NCBI RefSeq assembly: GCF_015356755.1 | Contig: NZ_JADFCO010000063.1 | Coordinates: forward strand, 248,001-312,000 | Direction: 5' to 3' | DNA from: Nonlabens antarcticus | GTDB lineage: Bacteria; Bacteroidota; Bacteroidia; Flavobacteriales; Flavobacteriaceae | DNA: 64,000 nucleotides | Shown here: one piece after another, positions 25,250-37,262 of the stretch | How the letters are laid out: each line of letters begins with the position of its first letter | Numbering within the stretch: position 1 is the stretch's first letter | Made by a program: the position numbers and the translations under genes | The notes under the pieces: model-generated | Databases searched by the model: none | What the model was told of the DNA's origin: nothing | Seen by the model: only the letters and a program-made list of their open reading frames with translations

Positions 25250-25758
25250 GATATGTGTTTGTAATACTTATCAAAAATGATCTTAAACCATTCTGTGTAT
25301 ATTTCAGGTTGTCGCTCCATATCATTTTTAATTTCAATAGCGGTCATCCATTTCCACGCAGCGACCTCATGAGGATTCAAGTCCGGTTCGCCATTATAAC
25401 TTCCTACCATCACGTGATCAAATTCATGCTCTGTAAGACCGTTATCAAAAGGAGCTATGTATATGAAATGGAACAGCTCTTTCAGGTCGGTTTTGAAACC
25501 CATTTCTTCCATCAAACGGCGTTTCCCAGCTTCAATATTAGTCTCGCCTTCTCGTTGATGGCTGCAACAGGTATTGGTCCACAATCCCGGAGAATGATAT
25601 TTTTCTAGAGCCCGCTGTTGCAACATGATCTCGTTCTTATCATTAACCACAAAAACAGAAAACGCCCGGTGTAAAAGCGCTTTTTTATGAGCCTCTATTT
25701 TTTCCATCAAGCCTATCTGCTCATCCTTCTCGTTTACCAGTATTACTTTCTCTTCCAC
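25246..25758 (-). CDS. idi: Isopentenyl-diphosphate delta-isomerase, type I
   Basis: 170 residues with a Nudix fold. Motifs include HRAFSVFVVNDKNEIMLQQR, WTNTCCSHQREGE (catalytic Cys) and RRLMEEMGF (Nudix-box remainder), with the later acidic EHEFDHVMVG and EVAAWKWM. It interconverts IPP and DMAPP for isoprenoid synthesis (quinones, carotenoids, undecaprenol). It is the first gene of the idi-queD-manA operon, with a promoter box 17 nt before the ATG. The grouping of isoprenoid, pterin and mannose genes has no clear pathway logic; coupling may only balance expression. Confidence 0.9.
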   Translation of the reverse strand: MEEKVILVNEKDEQIGLMEKIEAHKKALLHRAFSVFVVNDKNEIMLQQRALEKYHSPGLWTNTCCSHQREGETNIEAGKRRLMEEMGFKTDLKELFHFIYIAPFDNGLTEHEFDHVMVGSYNGEPDLNPHEVAAWKWMTAIEIKNDMERQPEIYTEWFKIIFDKYYKHIS

Positions 25759-25775
25759 TATTTTTATTTCAGTCT

Positions 25776-25783
25776 CAAAAATA
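25776..25783 (-). promoter_or_regulatory. Promoter -7 box of idi-queD-manA
   Basis: TATTTTTG on the minus strand, 17 nt before the idi ATG. Confidence 0.5.
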
Positions 25784-25871
25784 CAAAAGGAAGTCTTACA
25801 AAAAAATTAGTTTGTGCCCTCTTATGATTGCAAAAACTCCCCAGCATTCCACGGAAACGATAGCTAAAACG

Positions 25872-25879
25872 TATTTTTG
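25872..25879 (+). promoter_or_regulatory. Promoter -7 box of prfC
   Basis: TATTTTTG on the plus strand, 18 nt before ATG 25898. It contains the TTG that would be an alternative start, which argues for ATG 25898. Confidence 0.55.
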
Positions 25880-25897
25880 CACTCATTAAAATTATCT

Positions 25898-27502
25898 ATG
25901 AAATTCAAGGATCAAATCGCCCGCAGACGAACCTTTGGGATTATATCTCACCCAGATGCCGGGAAAACCACGCTTACTGAAAAGCTACTCCTTTATGGTG
26001 GGGCGATTCAAGAGGCTGGAGCTGTAAAATCCAATAAGATTAAAAAGGGTGCTACCAGTGACTTTATGGAGATTGAGCGGCAACGTGGGATTTCTGTAGC
26101 CACCTCTGTCCTTGCTTTTGAATACGATAATAAGAAGATCAATATCCTGGATACACCAGGTCACAAAGATTTTGCAGAAGATACCTTTAGAACCCTAACC
26201 GCAGTGGATAGCGTCATCGTTGTTATCGATGTTGCTAAAGGTGTTGAGGAGCAAACTGAAAAGCTCGTAGAAGTATGCCGCATGCGCAAGATTCCCATCA
26301 TAGTTTTCATAAATAAGATGGATCGCGAGGGTAAAGATGCTTTTGACCTGATGGATGAGATCGAACAAAAGCTACATTTAAGGGTAACACCCATGAGTTT
26401 CCCAATAGGAATGGGATATGATCTAAAAGGAATTTACAACCTTAGAAAAAAGAATGTCAACCTTTTTACGGGCGATTCTGTCAAACAAAGAAAAAATCTA
26501 ATTTCCATAACGGACCTTGCAGACCCTAAACTGGATGAGCTAGTGGGCGCAAAAGCTGCCGATACTTTACGTGAGGAAATTGAACTTGTTGAAGGAATTT
26601 ATCCTGAATTCAATAGAGAAGAATATTTAGAAGGCGAATTGCAACCCATCTTTTTTGGGAGTGCGCTGCACAACTTCGGAGTGAAGGAATTATTAGACGG
26701 ATTTATCGAGGTGGCACCAGCACCTCGAGCTAAGAAAGCGGAGGAACGCCTGGTTCAACCTGACGAAAAAGAATTTAGTGGTTTTGTATTTAAAATTCAT
26801 GCAAACATGGATCCACGCCACCGTGACCGCCTTGCTTTTATAAAGGTTGTAAGTGGTGTTTTTGAAAGAAATACAGCTTACAAACACGTAAGGTTAGAAA
26901 AAAACCTCAAGTTTTCCAGTCCCAATGCATTTTTTGCAGAGAAGAAGGAAATTGTAGATGAATCATTCCCTGGTGATATTGTAGGATTGCATGATACTGG
27001 GAATTTCAAAATAGGAGACACACTCACCTCTGGAGAGAATTTGCATTATAAAGGAATTCCATCGTTCTCACCAGAACACTTCAGATACATTAACAACGCA
27101 GACCCAATGAAGTCTAAACAACTTGCAAAAGGGGTCGACCAATTGATGGATGAGGGTGTAGCGCAGTTGTTCACCTTAGAACTCAATGGTAGAAAGGTTA
27201 TAGGGACTGTAGGTGCTCTTCAATTTGAAGTAATTCAATACCGTTTAGAGCATGAATACGGCGCGACGTGTGCTTATGAGAACCTCAGCGTTCACAAAGC
27301 TTGTTGGGTAGATACCGCAGACGAGCAGTCTGATGAGTTCAAAGACTTTAAGCGTGTAAAAGCTAAATTTCTTGCACATGACAAACGTAACCAACTCGTG
27401 TTTTTTGCAGATTCATCTTTTTCATTACAGATGACTCAGCAAAAATACCCAAGTATCAAATTCCATTTTGTGTCGGAATTTGATAAGATTAGCGATCAAT
27501 AA
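25898..27502 (+). CDS. prfC: Peptide chain release factor 3
   Basis: 534 residues, a translational GTPase. G1 is SHPDAGKTTL, G2 lies in ERQRGISVATS, G3 is DTPGHKDF and G4 is NKMDRE. The RF3-type domains II and III follow (PDEKEFSGFVFKIHANMDP; VGALQFEVIQYRLEHEYG). RF3 uses GTP to release RF1/RF2 from ribosomes after termination. ATG 25898 gives the usual start MKFKDQIARRRTFG. It is transcribed alone; a long palindrome that can act as a two-way terminator follows the stop. Confidence 0.95.
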   Translation: MKFKDQIARRRTFGIISHPDAGKTTLTEKLLLYGGAIQEAGAVKSNKIKKGATSDFMEIERQRGISVATSVLAFEYDNKKINILDTPGHKDFAEDTFRTLTAVDSVIVVIDVAKGVEEQTEKLVEVCRMRKIPIIVFINKMDREGKDAFDLMDEIEQKLHLRVTPMSFPIGMGYDLKGIYNLRKKNVNLFTGDSVKQRKNLISITDLADPKLDELVGAKAADTLREEIELVEGIYPEFNREEYLEGELQPIFFGSALHNFGVKELLDGFIEVAPAPRAKKAEERLVQPDEKEFSGFVFKIHANMDPRHRDRLAFIKVVSGVFERNTAYKHVRLEKNLKFSSPNAFFAEKKEIVDESFPGDIVGLHDTGNFKIGDTLTSGENLHYKGIPSFSPEHFRYINNADPMKSKQLAKGVDQLMDEGVAQLFTLELNGRKVIGTVGALQFEVIQYRLEHEYGATCAYENLSVHKACWVDTADEQSDEFKDFKRVKAKFLAHDKRNQLVFFADSSFSLQMTQQKYPSIKFHFVSEFDKISDQ

Positions 27503-27516
27503 ATCTTTAAGCAAGG

Positions 27517-27552
27517 ATACAAATAGGCTTCCATATGGAAGCCTATTTGTAT
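27517..27552. terminator. 36-bp perfect palindrome after prfC, probable terminator
   Basis: Arms 27517-27534 and 27535-27552 are exact reverse complements with an atat centre. It lies between the convergent prfC and the decayed OmpA gene. Followed by T-rich sequence on the plus strand, it can serve as a terminator. Confidence 0.65.
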
Positions 27553-27587
27553 TCTTGTTTGTGCTTTTTAAATAGCTATGGGCAATC

Positions 27588-28600
27588 TTAATATTGATCC
27601 ATTCCTGAAACTATAATCTCAGATCTACGATTCCGCTGGAAATCTGTCGGTGTACAATTCACACCATTAGCACACACATTCACTAACTGGCGCTCATCAT
27701 AAACCTGATCAGTGACTCGATTTGTATCGAGCCCTTTGCCTCTTAATCAATTTCTGGTACTTGTGCTCTTCTTTCAGAAAACTCGTCGTTATAAGCATCA
27801 TTTACACGGCTACCTGTATGCGAGAGTATGTCAATTTTTAATGCTGGATATAATTCAAGGAACACTTGGATTATATCCAGTTCATTAGCAGCGTCAGATC
27901 TGGTGTTTGATTTAGCAAAATCAAAATAGATTTTCTTAAAGTCTAGAACTCTGGCTATGTCATCACATTCTAATACAAGAATTTTAGAACTTGATAAATA
28001 CAGAACAATATCCATAAAATCATTAGTAGGTGGCGTTGTAAATAATTCATCATCTGGAGTATATAGATCTAAAGATGCGCGAACGAACTACTGCTTGACG
28101 CATTCTAATTTGAATACATAATTTTTGTTTTCTCTAGTCGTAACCTGATCCACCTGATTGTTATAAGCTTCCATAATGGTTGCCAGAGCTCCCAATAACG
28201 GTTCCCCTGAATTAGAATCCAGTGTTCCAGTAACTAAAACCTCACACATAATCCGCAAGTCTTCTAACTGTACAAACCAATAAATTTTGTTACCTCCTTT
28301 ACTGCCAGCACGGTTAGAACTGAAATAACCCAGTTCAGTATCGTCATTCACGATAAATCTGAAATCATCGTAAGCTGTAATAATCGGCTTTCCCAAATTG
28401 ATTACGTCACTCATAGAAACATCGTTATTTGTAGAGATTGTAAAAACATCAAGCCCACCTAGGCCTTGATGTCTTATGCTTGCAAAGTATAGAACATTAT
28501 TCTTACTCAAAAACGTGAAAATGTCTCGCCTATTTGTATTGATACTTTCATTGTTTTTAGGATTGCTTAAAGTGTCTCGTCCTGAAATAGCGATACATTA
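27588..28600 (-). pseudogene. Decayed PD40/OmpA-family envelope protein
   Basis: The minus strand encodes the second half of a PD40-OmpA protein. NRRDIFTFLSKNNVLYFAS, GLGGLDVF and ELGYFSSNRAGSKGGNKIYW are beta-propeller repeats; KIYFDFAKSNTRSDAANELD and LKIDILSHTGSRVNDAYN match the OmpA peptidoglycan-binding domain. DERQLVNVCANGVNCTPTDF and RRSEIIV are its C-terminus. An in-frame TAG at 28088 and an apparent 1-nt loss near 27743 break the frame, and the N-terminal half (TPR/propeller start) is missing after an upstream stop near 28600. Intact relatives are often next to PorP/SprF-type genes; none remains here. Confidence 0.78.
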
Positions 28601-28617
28601 AATTACTAGTGTATCGC
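28590..28617. repeat. Inverted repeat upstream of the OmpA remnant
   Basis: Arms gcgataca (28590-28597) and tgtatcgc (28610-28617) lie beside the rpoC-operon terminator. They mark the truncated 5' edge of the pseudogene. Confidence 0.5.
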
Positions 28618-28643
28618 CATTTCATTACGAAACAGTATGGTAC

Positions 28644-28676
28644 AAAAAAAGCCCGATACTTTCGTATCGGGCTTTT
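28644..28676 (-). terminator. Terminator of the rpoBC-DUF3467 operon
   Basis: The stem gcccgatac/gtatcgggc has a 4-nt loop and is flanked by A- and T-runs. It starts 4 bp after the DUF3467 stop. Confidence 0.85.
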
Positions 28677-28679
28677 TAA

Positions 28680-28991
28680 TTATGCTTGGCCAGTAGGACC
28701 AAAATTCAGTGGTATGGGCGGTTTATCATAATCCTTGATCTCACCATGCGAGGCTTCAAACTTTCTAACATTATCTGCTAGTGCTCGAGCTAATCGTTTT
28801 GCATGTTGAGGAGTTAATATGATCCTCGACTTTACCTTGGACTTTGGGTTACCTGGCATAATGTTCACAAAATCCACAACGAATTCAGAAACCGAATGGT
28901 TTATAATGGCAAGATTACTGTATTGGCCTTCGGCCGTTTCAGGATCTACCTCGATGTTGATCTTGTGATCGTTATTATTATTTGAATCCAT
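28680..28991 (-). CDS. DUF3467 family protein
   Basis: 103 residues. EGQYSNLAIINHSVSEFVVD is followed by FVNIMPGNPKSKVKSRIILT and PQHAKRLARALADNVRKFEA, which is the DUF3467 pattern. The gene is commonly found directly after rpoC in Bacteroidota. Its ATG overlaps the rpoC stop by 1 bp, so it is co-transcribed and coupled with RNA polymerase. Function is unknown; its position suggests a role near transcription. The acidic N-terminus and Pro-rich C-terminus (DKPPIPLNFGP) look flexible. Confidence 0.88.
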   Translation of the reverse strand: MDSNNNNDHKINIEVDPETAEGQYSNLAIINHSVSEFVVDFVNIMPGNPKSKVKSRIILTPQHAKRLARALADNVRKFEASHGEIKDYDKPPIPLNFGPTGQA

Positions 28992-31900
28992 TAATTATAG
29001 TTCACTTGTGGCTCTTCCTTGCGTTGAAGTAATTTTTCAAATTCCTCCTTAGACCCTACGATGATATCCTCGTAGTTACGCATTCCTGTACCCGCTGGAA
29101 TTCTATGTCCTACGATTACATTCTCTTTCAATCCTTCTAGAGTATCTACTTTACCGCTTACTGCAGCTTCATTCAATACTTTAGTAGTTTCTTGGAACGA
29201 TGCCGCACTAATAAATGATTTAGTCTGTAGGGAAGCTCTCGTAATACCTTGAAGAACTGGCTCTGCCGTTGCTGGCTGAACGTCTCTAGCTTCTACAAGT
29301 GCTTTATCTTCACGTTTCAATATGGAGTTCTCATCTCTCAACTCACGTGGAGAAATAGTCTGTCCTTCTTTCAACGTTGCAGAATCTCCTGCATTCTCTA
29401 CTACTTTCATTCCGTATAGCTTATCGTTTTCAAGGATAAAATCTTCTTTATGAACCAACTGGTTTTCAAGGAAAATTCCATCACCTGGATCTACGATTCT
29501 TACCTTACGTAGCATTTGACGAACAACAACCTCAAAGTGTTTGTCGTTAATCTTCACGCCTTGTAATCTATATACTTCCTGAACTTCATTAACAAGATAC
29601 TGTTGAACAGCACTAGGTCCTTTAATGGCAAGAATATCTTTAGGAGTAATTGATCCATCAGATAGAGGCATACCGGCACGAACATAATCGTTTTCCTGTA
29701 CCAAAATCTGGTTGGATAATTTCACTAGATACTTCTTAATCTCATCCGTTTTAGAGGTTACCACGATCTCGCGGTTACCACGTTTAATTTTACCGAAGGA
29801 AACAACACCATCAATTTCACTTACAACCGCTGGGTTGGAAGGATTACGAGCTTCAAAGAGTTCTGTTACTCGTGGAAGACCTCCCGTAATATCACCTGCT
29901 TTAGCAGATTTACGTGGAATCTTAACAAGTACTTTACCTACTTTGATCTTCTCAGCATCATTTACCATCAAGTGTGCACCTACTGGTAAATTGTAACTGA
30001 TTTGAGTATCACCATTAGCATCTACAATGTGTAGGGTTGGGATTAACTTCTTATCTCTAGAGTCAGAAATTACTTTCTCCTCATATCCTGTCTGCTCATC
30101 CGTTTCTACTTGGAACGTTGTCCCTTGAATGATATTTTCAAACTTGATCTTACCAGCAAATTCAGATATAATTACACCGTTGAATGCATCCCATTTAGCG
30201 ATAATATCACCTTTCTTCACAGCAGAACCTATTTTGATATAAAGTTCAGAACCGTAAGGAATGTTATTAGAGTTTAGAAGAATTCCAGTTTTAGGGTGCA
30301 TTAGTTTAGATTCAGCTGTACGAGATATTACTACCTCTATTTCTTTACCTTCACTACTGGTTCCTTTTACTGTTTTGATATCTTCTATTTCTAGTATACC
30401 GTCATTTTTAGCAACAATTGTGTTCTCTTCAGAAACGTTACCTGCAACTCCACCCACGTGGAATGTACGTAGTGTCAATTGTGTTCCTGGTTCACCAATG
30501 GATTGTGCTGCTATTACTCCTACAGCTTCTCCTCTCATTACCATTCTATTAGTAGCGAGGTTGCGACCATAACATTTAGCACACACACCTTTTTCTGCTT
30601 CACAAGTCAAGGAAGATCTTACTTCTACAGCTTCCAAACCAGATATCTCAATCTGATCTGCAATTGCATTTGTAATCATCTCACCTGCAGCAACAAGTAC
30701 ATCTTGTGATGCTGGATCGATAACATCATTAAGTGCTGTACGTCCTACGACTCTAGCTCCTAATTTCTCCATCACCTCTTCATTCTTCTTCAATGCACTA
30801 ACACTAATACCTCTTAATGTTTCACAGTCTACCGTGTTAACGATAACATCTTGTGCAACATCATGAAGACGACGTGTCAAGTAACCAGCATCTGCCGTTT
30901 TCAAGGCTGTATCTGCAAGTCCTTTACGTGCACCGTGAGTAGAGATAAAGTATTCAAGAATCGATAGTCCTTCCTTAAAGTTGGAAAGAATAGGATTCTC
31001 AATAATTTCACCACCACCAGAGTTAGATTTTTTAGGCTTAGCCATCAATCCACGCATTCCTGTAAGCTGTCTGATCTGTTCTTTAGATCCACGTGCTCCA
31101 GAGTCAAGCATCATGTACACAGAGTTGAATCCTTGTTGATCCTCTCTAATGTTTTTCATGGAAAGTTCTGTCAACTGCGCATTAGTAGCAGTCCACACAT
31201 CAATCACCTGATTATAGCGCTCGTTTTGAGTAATTAGTCCCATACCATAGTTACCACGGATGGTATCTACTTTCTTGTTAGCAGCATCAATCATAGATTG
31301 CTTCTCCTTTGGAATCATAATATCTCCCAAAGAGAATGATAACCCACCGCGGAATGCAAATCCATAACCTAGATCTTTAATTTCATCTAGGAAAGTAGCT
31401 GTTCTAGGAACATCTGTTACCTTCAAGATTTCACCGATGATATCACGTAGTGCTTTCTTAGTAAGTACCTCGTTAATATAACCTGCCTCGTTAGGAACTT
31501 TCTCGTTAAAGATGACACGACCTGCAGTCGTTTCAATGATCTCATTTTTGAAAGAACCGTCTGGTTGCAACAAGCTGATTCTACATTTAACTGGCGCGTT
31601 GATGTCAACCCGCTTCTCGTTAAATGCAATAACTAATTCTTCTGGTCCATAGAACGTCAGTCCTTCACCTCTTACTGGGTGACCTTCTTCTGATCTACGC
31701 AATTTGGTCATATAATAAAGACCCAATACCATATCCTGAGAAGGTACCGCTATTGGGCTACCATTTGCAGGGTTCAAGATATTGTGGGAAGCCAGCATTA
31801 ATAACTGACATTCAAGAATTGCTTCTGGTCCTAATGGAAGGTGAACAGCCATTTGATCCCCATCAAAATCTGCATTAAATGCAGTACATACTAAGGGGTG

Positions 31901-33298
31901 CAATTGGATTGCTTTTCCTTCAATCAATTTAGGTTGGAAAGCCTGGATACCTAAACGGTGAAGTGTAGGTGCACGGTTTAACATAACTGGATGTCCTTTA
32001 AGAACATTTTCCAGAATATCCCAAACCACAGGTTCCTTATTATCTATTATTTTCTTAGCAGATTTTACCGTCTTAACGATACCACGCTCAATAAGCTTTC
32101 TAATAACGAAAGGCTTATACAATTCCGCAGCCATGTCTTTAGGCAATCCACATTCAAACAATTTTAATTCTGGTCCAACGACGATTACCGAACGAGCCGA
32201 ATAATCTACACGCTTACCAAGTAAGTTCTGACGGAAACGCCCTTGCTTACCTTTCAATGAATCAGAAAGTGACTTTAATGGTCTGTTAGAATCCGTTTTA
32301 ACAGCACTTGATTTTCTAGTGTTGTCTAATAGGGAATCCACAGCCTCTTGAAGCATACGCTTCTCATTACGCAAGATTACCTCTGGAGCCTTGATTTCCA
32401 TCAATCGCTTCAAACGGTTGTTACGTATGATCACACGGCGGTACAAGTCATTCAAGTCAGAAGTTGCAAAACGACCACCATCTAGTGGTACTAATGGACG
32501 CAATTCTGGTGGAATAACTGGAACGACCTTCATGATCATCCACTCTGGTTTGTTCTCGCGACGCTCGTTAGATTCCTTAAGCGCTTGAACTACTTGAAGA
32601 CGTTTTAAAGCCTCCATTTTGCGTTGTTTAGACGTCTCGTTGTTTGCTTTATGACGCAAGTCATAAGACAAGGTCTCAAGATCAATACGTTTAAGCAAAT
32701 CGATCAAACACTCTGCACCCATCTTAGCAATAAACTTGTTAGGGTCAGAATCCTCTAGGTACATATTCTCTTGTGGAATAGTGTCTAGAATGTTCAAATA
32801 TTCTTCTTCAGTAAGGAAATCAAGTCTTTTAAGCTCCTCACCATCTTCATTTTTTGCGATACCTGGCTGGATCACTACATACCTTTCGTAGTAGATGATC
32901 ATGTCAAGTTTCTTAGATGGTAATCCCAGTAGGTAACCTATTTTGTTAGGTAAACTACGGAAATACCAGATGTGTGCAACAGGAACGACAAGGTTGATAT
33001 GTCCTATACGGTCACGTCTTACCTTTTTTTCAGTTACTTCTACACCACATCGATCACATACGATTCCCTTGTAACGGATTCGTTTGTATTTACCACAAGC
33101 ACACTCATAATCCTTAACCGGACCAAAGATGCGCTCACAGAAAAGTCCATCCCTTTCTGGTTTGTGCGTACGGTAGTTGATCGTTTCCGGTTTTAAGACC
33201 TCACCTCTGGACTCTGCAAGAATTGCTTCTGGAGAAGCCAGGCCGATTGAAATCTTGGAAAATTTCTTCTGTGCTGGGGCGTCGTTATATCTAGCCAT
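28991..33298 (-). CDS. rpoC: DNA-directed RNA polymerase subunit beta-prime
   Basis: 1435 residues, the normal length in Bacteroidota. Zinc sites appear in [20 protein letters not shown] and later [16 protein letters not shown]. The catalytic loop is [14 protein letters not shown], with [15 protein letters not shown] just before it; the bridge-helix/trigger-loop region includes [20 protein letters not shown]. It is followed by DUF3467 with a 1-bp overlap and preceded by rpoB with a 92-bp gap that holds one copy of the dispersed palindrome. None of the palindromes falls inside this gene. Confidence 0.97.
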   Translation of the reverse strand: MARYNDAPAQKKFSKISIGLASPEAILAESRGEVLKPETINYRTHKPERDGLFCERIFGPVKDYECACGKYKRIRYKGIVCDRCGVEVTEKKVRRDRIGHINLVVPVAHIWYFRSLPNKIGYLLGLPSKKLDMIIYYERYVVIQPGIAKNEDGEELKRLDFLTEEEYLNILDTIPQENMYLEDSDPNKFIAKMGAECLIDLLKRIDLETLSYDLRHKANNETSKQRKMEALKRLQVVQALKESNERRENKPEWMIMKVVPVIPPELRPLVPLDGGRFATSDLNDLYRRVIIRNNRLKRLMEIKAPEVILRNEKRMLQEAVDSLLDNTRKSSAVKTDSNRPLKSLSDSLKGKQGRFRQNLLGKRVDYSARSVIVVGPELKLFECGLPKDMAAELYKPFVIRKLIERGIVKTVKSAKKIIDNKEPVVWDILENVLKGHPVMLNRAPTLHRLGIQAFQPKLIEGKAIQLHPLVCTAFNADFDGDQMAVHLPLGPEAILECQLLMLASHNILNPANGSPIAVPSQDMVLGLYYMTKLRRSEEGHPVRGEGLTFYGPEELVIAFNEKRVDINAPVKCRISLLQPDGSFKNEIIETTAGRVIFNEKVPNEAGYINEVLTKKALRDIIGEILKVTDVPRTATFLDEIKDLGYGFAFRGGLSFSLGDIMIPKEKQSMIDAANKKVDTIRGNYGMGLITQNERYNQVIDVWTATNAQLTELSMKNIREDQQGFNSVYMMLDSGARGSKEQIRQLTGMRGLMAKPKKSNSGGGEIIENPILSNFKEGLSILEYFISTHGARKGLADTALKTADAGYLTRRLHDVAQDVIVNTVDCETLRGISVSALKKNEEVMEKLGARVVGRTALNDVIDPASQDVLVAAGEMITNAIADQIEISGLEAVEVRSSLTCEAEKGVCAKCYGRNLATNRMVMRGEAVGVIAAQSIGEPGTQLTLRTFHVGGVAGNVSEENTIVAKNDGILEIEDIKTVKGTSSEGKEIEVVISRTAESKLMHPKTGILLNSNNIPYGSELYIKIGSAVKKGDIIAKWDAFNGVIISEFAGKIKFENIIQGTTFQVETDEQTGYEEKVISDSRDKKLIPTLHIVDANGDTQISYNLPVGAHLMVNDAEKIKVGKVLVKIPRKSAKAGDITGGLPRVTELFEARNPSNPAVVSEIDGVVSFGKIKRGNREIVVTSKTDEIKKYLVKLSNQILVQENDYVRAGMPLSDGSITPKDILAIKGPSAVQQYLVNEVQEVYRLQGVKINDKHFEVVVRQMLRKVRIVDPGDGIFLENQLVHKEDFILENDKLYGMKVVENAGDSATLKEGQTISPRELRDENSILKREDKALVEARDVQPATAEPVLQGITRASLQTKSFISAASFQETTKVLNEAAVSGKVDTLEGLKENVIVGHRIPAGTGMRNYEDIIVGSKEEFEKLLQRKEEPQVNYN

Positions 33299-33347
33299 AT
33301 TTATGGTACTATTTTAAGTTAGGAATAGTGAGGAATCTGGATTATTA

Positions 33348-33363
33348 CGCTTTCGCGAAAGCG
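33348..33363. repeat. Dispersed 16-bp palindrome (exact copy, rpoB-rpoC gap)
   Basis: Exact cgctttcgcgaaagcg in the untranslated gap between rpoB and rpoC, so it must be present in their shared mRNA. Confidence 0.95.
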
Positions 33364-33390
33364 AACTATCCACAGTCCTCACTGAAAAAA

Positions 33391-36300
33391 TTAATCCTCG
33401 AGTCTCAAGTCTAATCCTAGACCTTTCAATTCGTGCATTAATACATTAAATGACTCAGGCAATCCTGGTTCTGGCATAGGCTCACCTTTAACGATCGCCT
33501 CATAAGTCTTAGCACGTCCTACAACGTCATCAGACTTAACAGTCAGGATCTCTCTAAGTGTGCTCGATGCACCATAGGCCTCGAGTGCCCATACTTCCAT
33601 CTCACCAAATCGTTGACCACCAAATTGTGCTTTACCACCTAATGGCTGCTGTGTGATCAATGAATATGGACCGATAGAACGTGCGTGCATCTTATCGTCA
33701 ACCATATGACCCAGTTTCAACATGTAGATAATACCTACTGTTGCTGGCTGGTCAAAACGCTCTCCGGTTCCACCATCATATAAGTAGGTATGACCGAATC
33801 TTGGGATTCCTGCCTCATCTGTATAGGCGTTGATCTGGTCAAGGGTTGCTCCGTCAAAAATTGGTGTTGCAAAATTCTTGCCCAACTTCTCACCAGCCCA
33901 TCCTAGAACGGTCTCATAAATCTGCCCGATGTTCATACGCGATGGTACACCTAGTGGGTTTAGTACGATATCTACTGGAGTTCCATCCTCAAGAAATGGC
34001 ATATCCTCTGCACGTACAATACGCGCAACGATACCTTTATTCCCATGACGTCCTGCCATCTTGTCCCCTACTTTAAGCTTACGTTTTTTAGCAACGTAAA
34101 CTTTAGCAAGTTTTATAATTCCAGCTGGAAGCTCATCACCTACTGAAACAGTAAATTTCTCACGTCTCAAGGAACCTTGAAGGTCATTTTCCTTAATCTT
34201 ATAGTTGTGAAGTAAATCTGCAACCGTCTCGTTAGTTTCTTTAGTGGTAGTCCACGTTCCAGAAACTAAATGCGTAAAGTCATCAACAGAATTCATCATT
34301 TTCAACGTGTATTTCTTTCCTTTAGGAAGAACTTCTTCTCCTAAGTCATTGAATACACCTTGTGATGTTTTTCCACTTACTATTTCAAAAAGCTTATCAA
34401 CAAGTCTTGTCTTAAGATCATCAAACTTAGCTTGATATTCTTGTTCCAATCTTGCGATGTCTTCTTTATCCTGCGCTCTTTTCTTCTTGTCCTTAACGGC
34501 ACGAGAGAACAATTTCTTATCGATTACAACACCACGTAATGATGGAGAAGCTTTTAAAGAAGCATCTTTTACATCACCTGCTTTATCACCGAAGATTGCT
34601 CTTAGAAGTTTCTCTTCTGGAGTAGGATCTGATTCCCCTTTAGGAGTAATCTTACCTATTAATATATCTCCCGGCTCAACCTCTGCACCGATGCGGATCA
34701 TACCGTTCTCATCAAGATTTGCAGTAGCCTCTTCAGAAACGTTAGGTATGTCTGGCGTTAATTCCTCATTACCTAATTTTGTATCTCTTACATCCAGGGA
34801 ATATTCGTCCACGTGAATGGAAGTAAATATATCCTCACGAACTACTTTCTCTGATATTACAATCGCATCCTCAAAGTTGTAACCCTTCCATGGCATAAAT
34901 GCCACTTTCATGTTACGACCTAAAGCAAGCTCTCCAGCCTCAGTCGCATAACCCTGGCAAAGAACCTGTCCTTTACTTACACGATCACCCTTCTGAACGA
35001 TAGGCTTCAATGTTATAGAAGTACCTTGATTCGTCTTACGGAATTTGATCAAGTTATAACTGGTCTCATCCGGCTCAAAACTGATCAGTTTTTCACGATC
35101 TGTTCTATCGTACTCAATAACGACTCTTTGCGCATCTACATAAGCGACGGTACCAGGACCTTCTGCATTAATCAATACCCTAGAATCTTGAGCAACCTGT
35201 CTTTCAAGTCCTGTTCCTACAATAGGAGCATCAACTCTCAACAATGGAACTGCCTGACGCATCATGTTTGATCCCATCAGCGCTCTGTTTGCATCATCAT
35301 GTTCCAAGAAAGGAATTAACGAAGCAGAAATTGAAGCTATCTGGTTAGGTGCAACGTCTGCATAAACCACCTGACTAGGATCAACTACTGGGAAGTCACC
35401 TTCCATACGTGCAATTACATTTTCAGAAGTAATCTTTCCATTTTCCAATGGTAAGTTAGCCTGGGCAATGTGCATTCCTTCTTCTTCCTCAGCACTCAAG
35501 TAAATTGGGGCATCTTTAAGATTCACAACGCCGTCCTTAACGGTACGATATGGAGTCTCGATGAATCCCATGCTGTTCACTTTCGCGAAAACTGCAAGCG
35601 AGGAAATCAAACCAATATTCGGTCCCTCTGGAGTTTCAATTGGACATAATCGTCCGTAGTGTGTATAGTGAACATCACGAACCTCAAATCCTGCTCTTTC
35701 ACGGGAAAGTCCACCTGGTCCTAGCGCGGAAAGACGACGCTTGTGCGTGATCTCTGCGAGAGGATTGGTTTGATCCATGAATTGGGATAGTTGATTCGTC
35801 CCAAAGAAGGAATTAATTACAGAAGACAATGTCTTTGCATTAATAAGGTCAATAGGTGTAAATACCTCATTATCCCTAACATTCATTCTTTCACGAATAG
35901 TTCTTGCCATACGAGCAAGACCTACACCAAATTGTTGTGACAACTGCTCACCAACGGTACGAACGCGACGGTTAGACAAGTGGTCAATATCATCAATCTC
36001 TGCTTTAGAGTTGATCAACATGATCAAGTGCTTGATGATGGTAATGATGTCCTCTTTAGTTAGCACCTGCTTATCCATAGGGATATCCAGTTGCAATTTT
36101 TTATTCATACGGTAACGACCTACCTCACCTAGGTTGTATCTCTGGTCAGAGAAGAACAACTTATCGATGATACCGCGAGCAGTTTCTTCATCTGGCGGCT
36201 CAGCGTTACGTAATTGTCTGTAAATATGTTCTACCGCTTCTTTTTCAGAGTTGGTAGGATCTTTTTGTAAAGTATTATGGATAATAGCATAATCTGCAGA

Positions 36301-37200
36301 CTGATTGTCCTCTTTATGTAAAAGAATAGTTTTAGCCTGAGATTCCATGATCTCATCAATATGTTGTTTCTCAAGGATAGTATCGCGATCTAGTACAATC
36401 TCGTTACGCTCAATAGAAACTACTTCACCAGTATCTTCATCAACGAAATCCTCGTGCCATGTTTTCAAAACACGAGCAGCGAGTTTACGTCCTAAATACT
36501 TTTTAAGCCCTGTCTTACTTGCTTTCACTTCCTCTGCAAGATCAAAGATTCCAAGAATATCCTTGTCTCTTTCAAATCCAATAGCGCGGAATAAAGTAGT
36601 TACGGGTAACTTTTTCTTACGGTCGATATAGGCGTACATGACGCTATTAATATCTGTTGCAAATTCAATCCAAGAACCTTTAAAAGGAATTACTCTAGCG
36701 GAGTACAGTTTAGTTCCATTTGCGTGGAAAGACTGACCGAAGAATACACCCGGAGATCTGTGTAGTTGAGAAACTACGACTCTTTCTGCTCCATTGATTA
36801 CAAAAGTACCAGAGGTAGTCATGTATGGGATTGTACCTAAATATACATCTTGAACGATTGTTTCAAAATCTTCATGTTCAGGATCAGTACAATATAATTT
36901 GAGGCGTGATTTAAGAGGCACGCTGTATGTTAATCCACGTTCAATACACTCTTGAATAGAGTATCGTGGTGGGTCTACGAAATAATCAAGAAACTCCAAT
37001 ACGAACTGGTTGCGCGTATCAGTAATAGGGAAGTTTTCCATGAAGGTATTGTAGAGACCTTCTACTTCACGTCTATCTGATTTAGTTTCTAATTGAAAGA
37101 AATCCTGAAACGATTTGATTTGTATATCCAGCAGATCAGGATACTCTGCCTTAGAAGTTACCGTTGAAAAATTAATTCTTTCTGTGTTTGTTGCTAGCAT
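33391..37200 (-). CDS. rpoB: DNA-directed RNA polymerase subunit beta
   Basis: 1269 residues. The rifampicin-binding region ([40 protein letters not shown]), the [16 protein letters not shown] motif, the catalytic [12 protein letters not shown] region and the C-terminal [20 protein letters not shown] are all present. The start is ATG 37200 ([14 protein letters not shown]); the codon before it is TTG. A partial palindrome, tttcgcgaaa, occurs at 35581 (FAKV in the protein) and is probably a chance or decayed match. The gene is co-transcribed after rplL. Confidence 0.97.
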   Translation of the reverse strand: MLATNTERINFSTVTSKAEYPDLLDIQIKSFQDFFQLETKSDRREVEGLYNTFMENFPITDTRNQFVLEFLDYFVDPPRYSIQECIERGLTYSVPLKSRLKLYCTDPEHEDFETIVQDVYLGTIPYMTTSGTFVINGAERVVVSQLHRSPGVFFGQSFHANGTKLYSARVIPFKGSWIEFATDINSVMYAYIDRKKKLPVTTLFRAIGFERDKDILGIFDLAEEVKASKTGLKKYLGRKLAARVLKTWHEDFVDEDTGEVVSIERNEIVLDRDTILEKQHIDEIMESQAKTILLHKEDNQSADYAIIHNTLQKDPTNSEKEAVEHIYRQLRNAEPPDEETARGIIDKLFFSDQRYNLGEVGRYRMNKKLQLDIPMDKQVLTKEDIITIIKHLIMLINSKAEIDDIDHLSNRRVRTVGEQLSQQFGVGLARMARTIRERMNVRDNEVFTPIDLINAKTLSSVINSFFGTNQLSQFMDQTNPLAEITHKRRLSALGPGGLSRERAGFEVRDVHYTHYGRLCPIETPEGPNIGLISSLAVFAKVNSMGFIETPYRTVKDGVVNLKDAPIYLSAEEEEGMHIAQANLPLENGKITSENVIARMEGDFPVVDPSQVVYADVAPNQIASISASLIPFLEHDDANRALMGSNMMRQAVPLLRVDAPIVGTGLERQVAQDSRVLINAEGPGTVAYVDAQRVVIEYDRTDREKLISFEPDETSYNLIKFRKTNQGTSITLKPIVQKGDRVSKGQVLCQGYATEAGELALGRNMKVAFMPWKGYNFEDAIVISEKVVREDIFTSIHVDEYSLDVRDTKLGNEELTPDIPNVSEEATANLDENGMIRIGAEVEPGDILIGKITPKGESDPTPEEKLLRAIFGDKAGDVKDASLKASPSLRGVVIDKKLFSRAVKDKKKRAQDKEDIARLEQEYQAKFDDLKTRLVDKLFEIVSGKTSQGVFNDLGEEVLPKGKKYTLKMMNSVDDFTHLVSGTWTTTKETNETVADLLHNYKIKENDLQGSLRREKFTVSVGDELPAGIIKLAKVYVAKKRKLKVGDKMAGRHGNKGIVARIVRAEDMPFLEDGTPVDIVLNPLGVPSRMNIGQIYETVLGWAGEKLGKNFATPIFDGATLDQINAYTDEAGIPRFGHTYLYDGGTGERFDQPATVGIIYMLKLGHMVDDKMHARSIGPYSLITQQPLGGKAQFGGQRFGEMEVWALEAYGASSTLREILTVKSDDVVGRAKTYEAIVKGEPMPEPGLPESFNVLMHELKGLGLDLRLED

Positions 37201-37262
37201 CAATGCACGGTATTAAGTTAAAAAAAGCGTTATCGACGACGTCTCATCTTTATACGCAAAAT

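Noticed and set aside
27517-27552. 36-bp palindrome after prfC as a third copy of the transposase palindromes
   Set aside because: Its arms share no core with those at 16402 and 16874; a terminator between convergent genes explains it.
35581-35590. tttcgcgaaa inside rpoB as another palindrome copy
   Set aside because: Only the inner 10 bp match, and FAKV looks like normal RpoB sequence; not counted.
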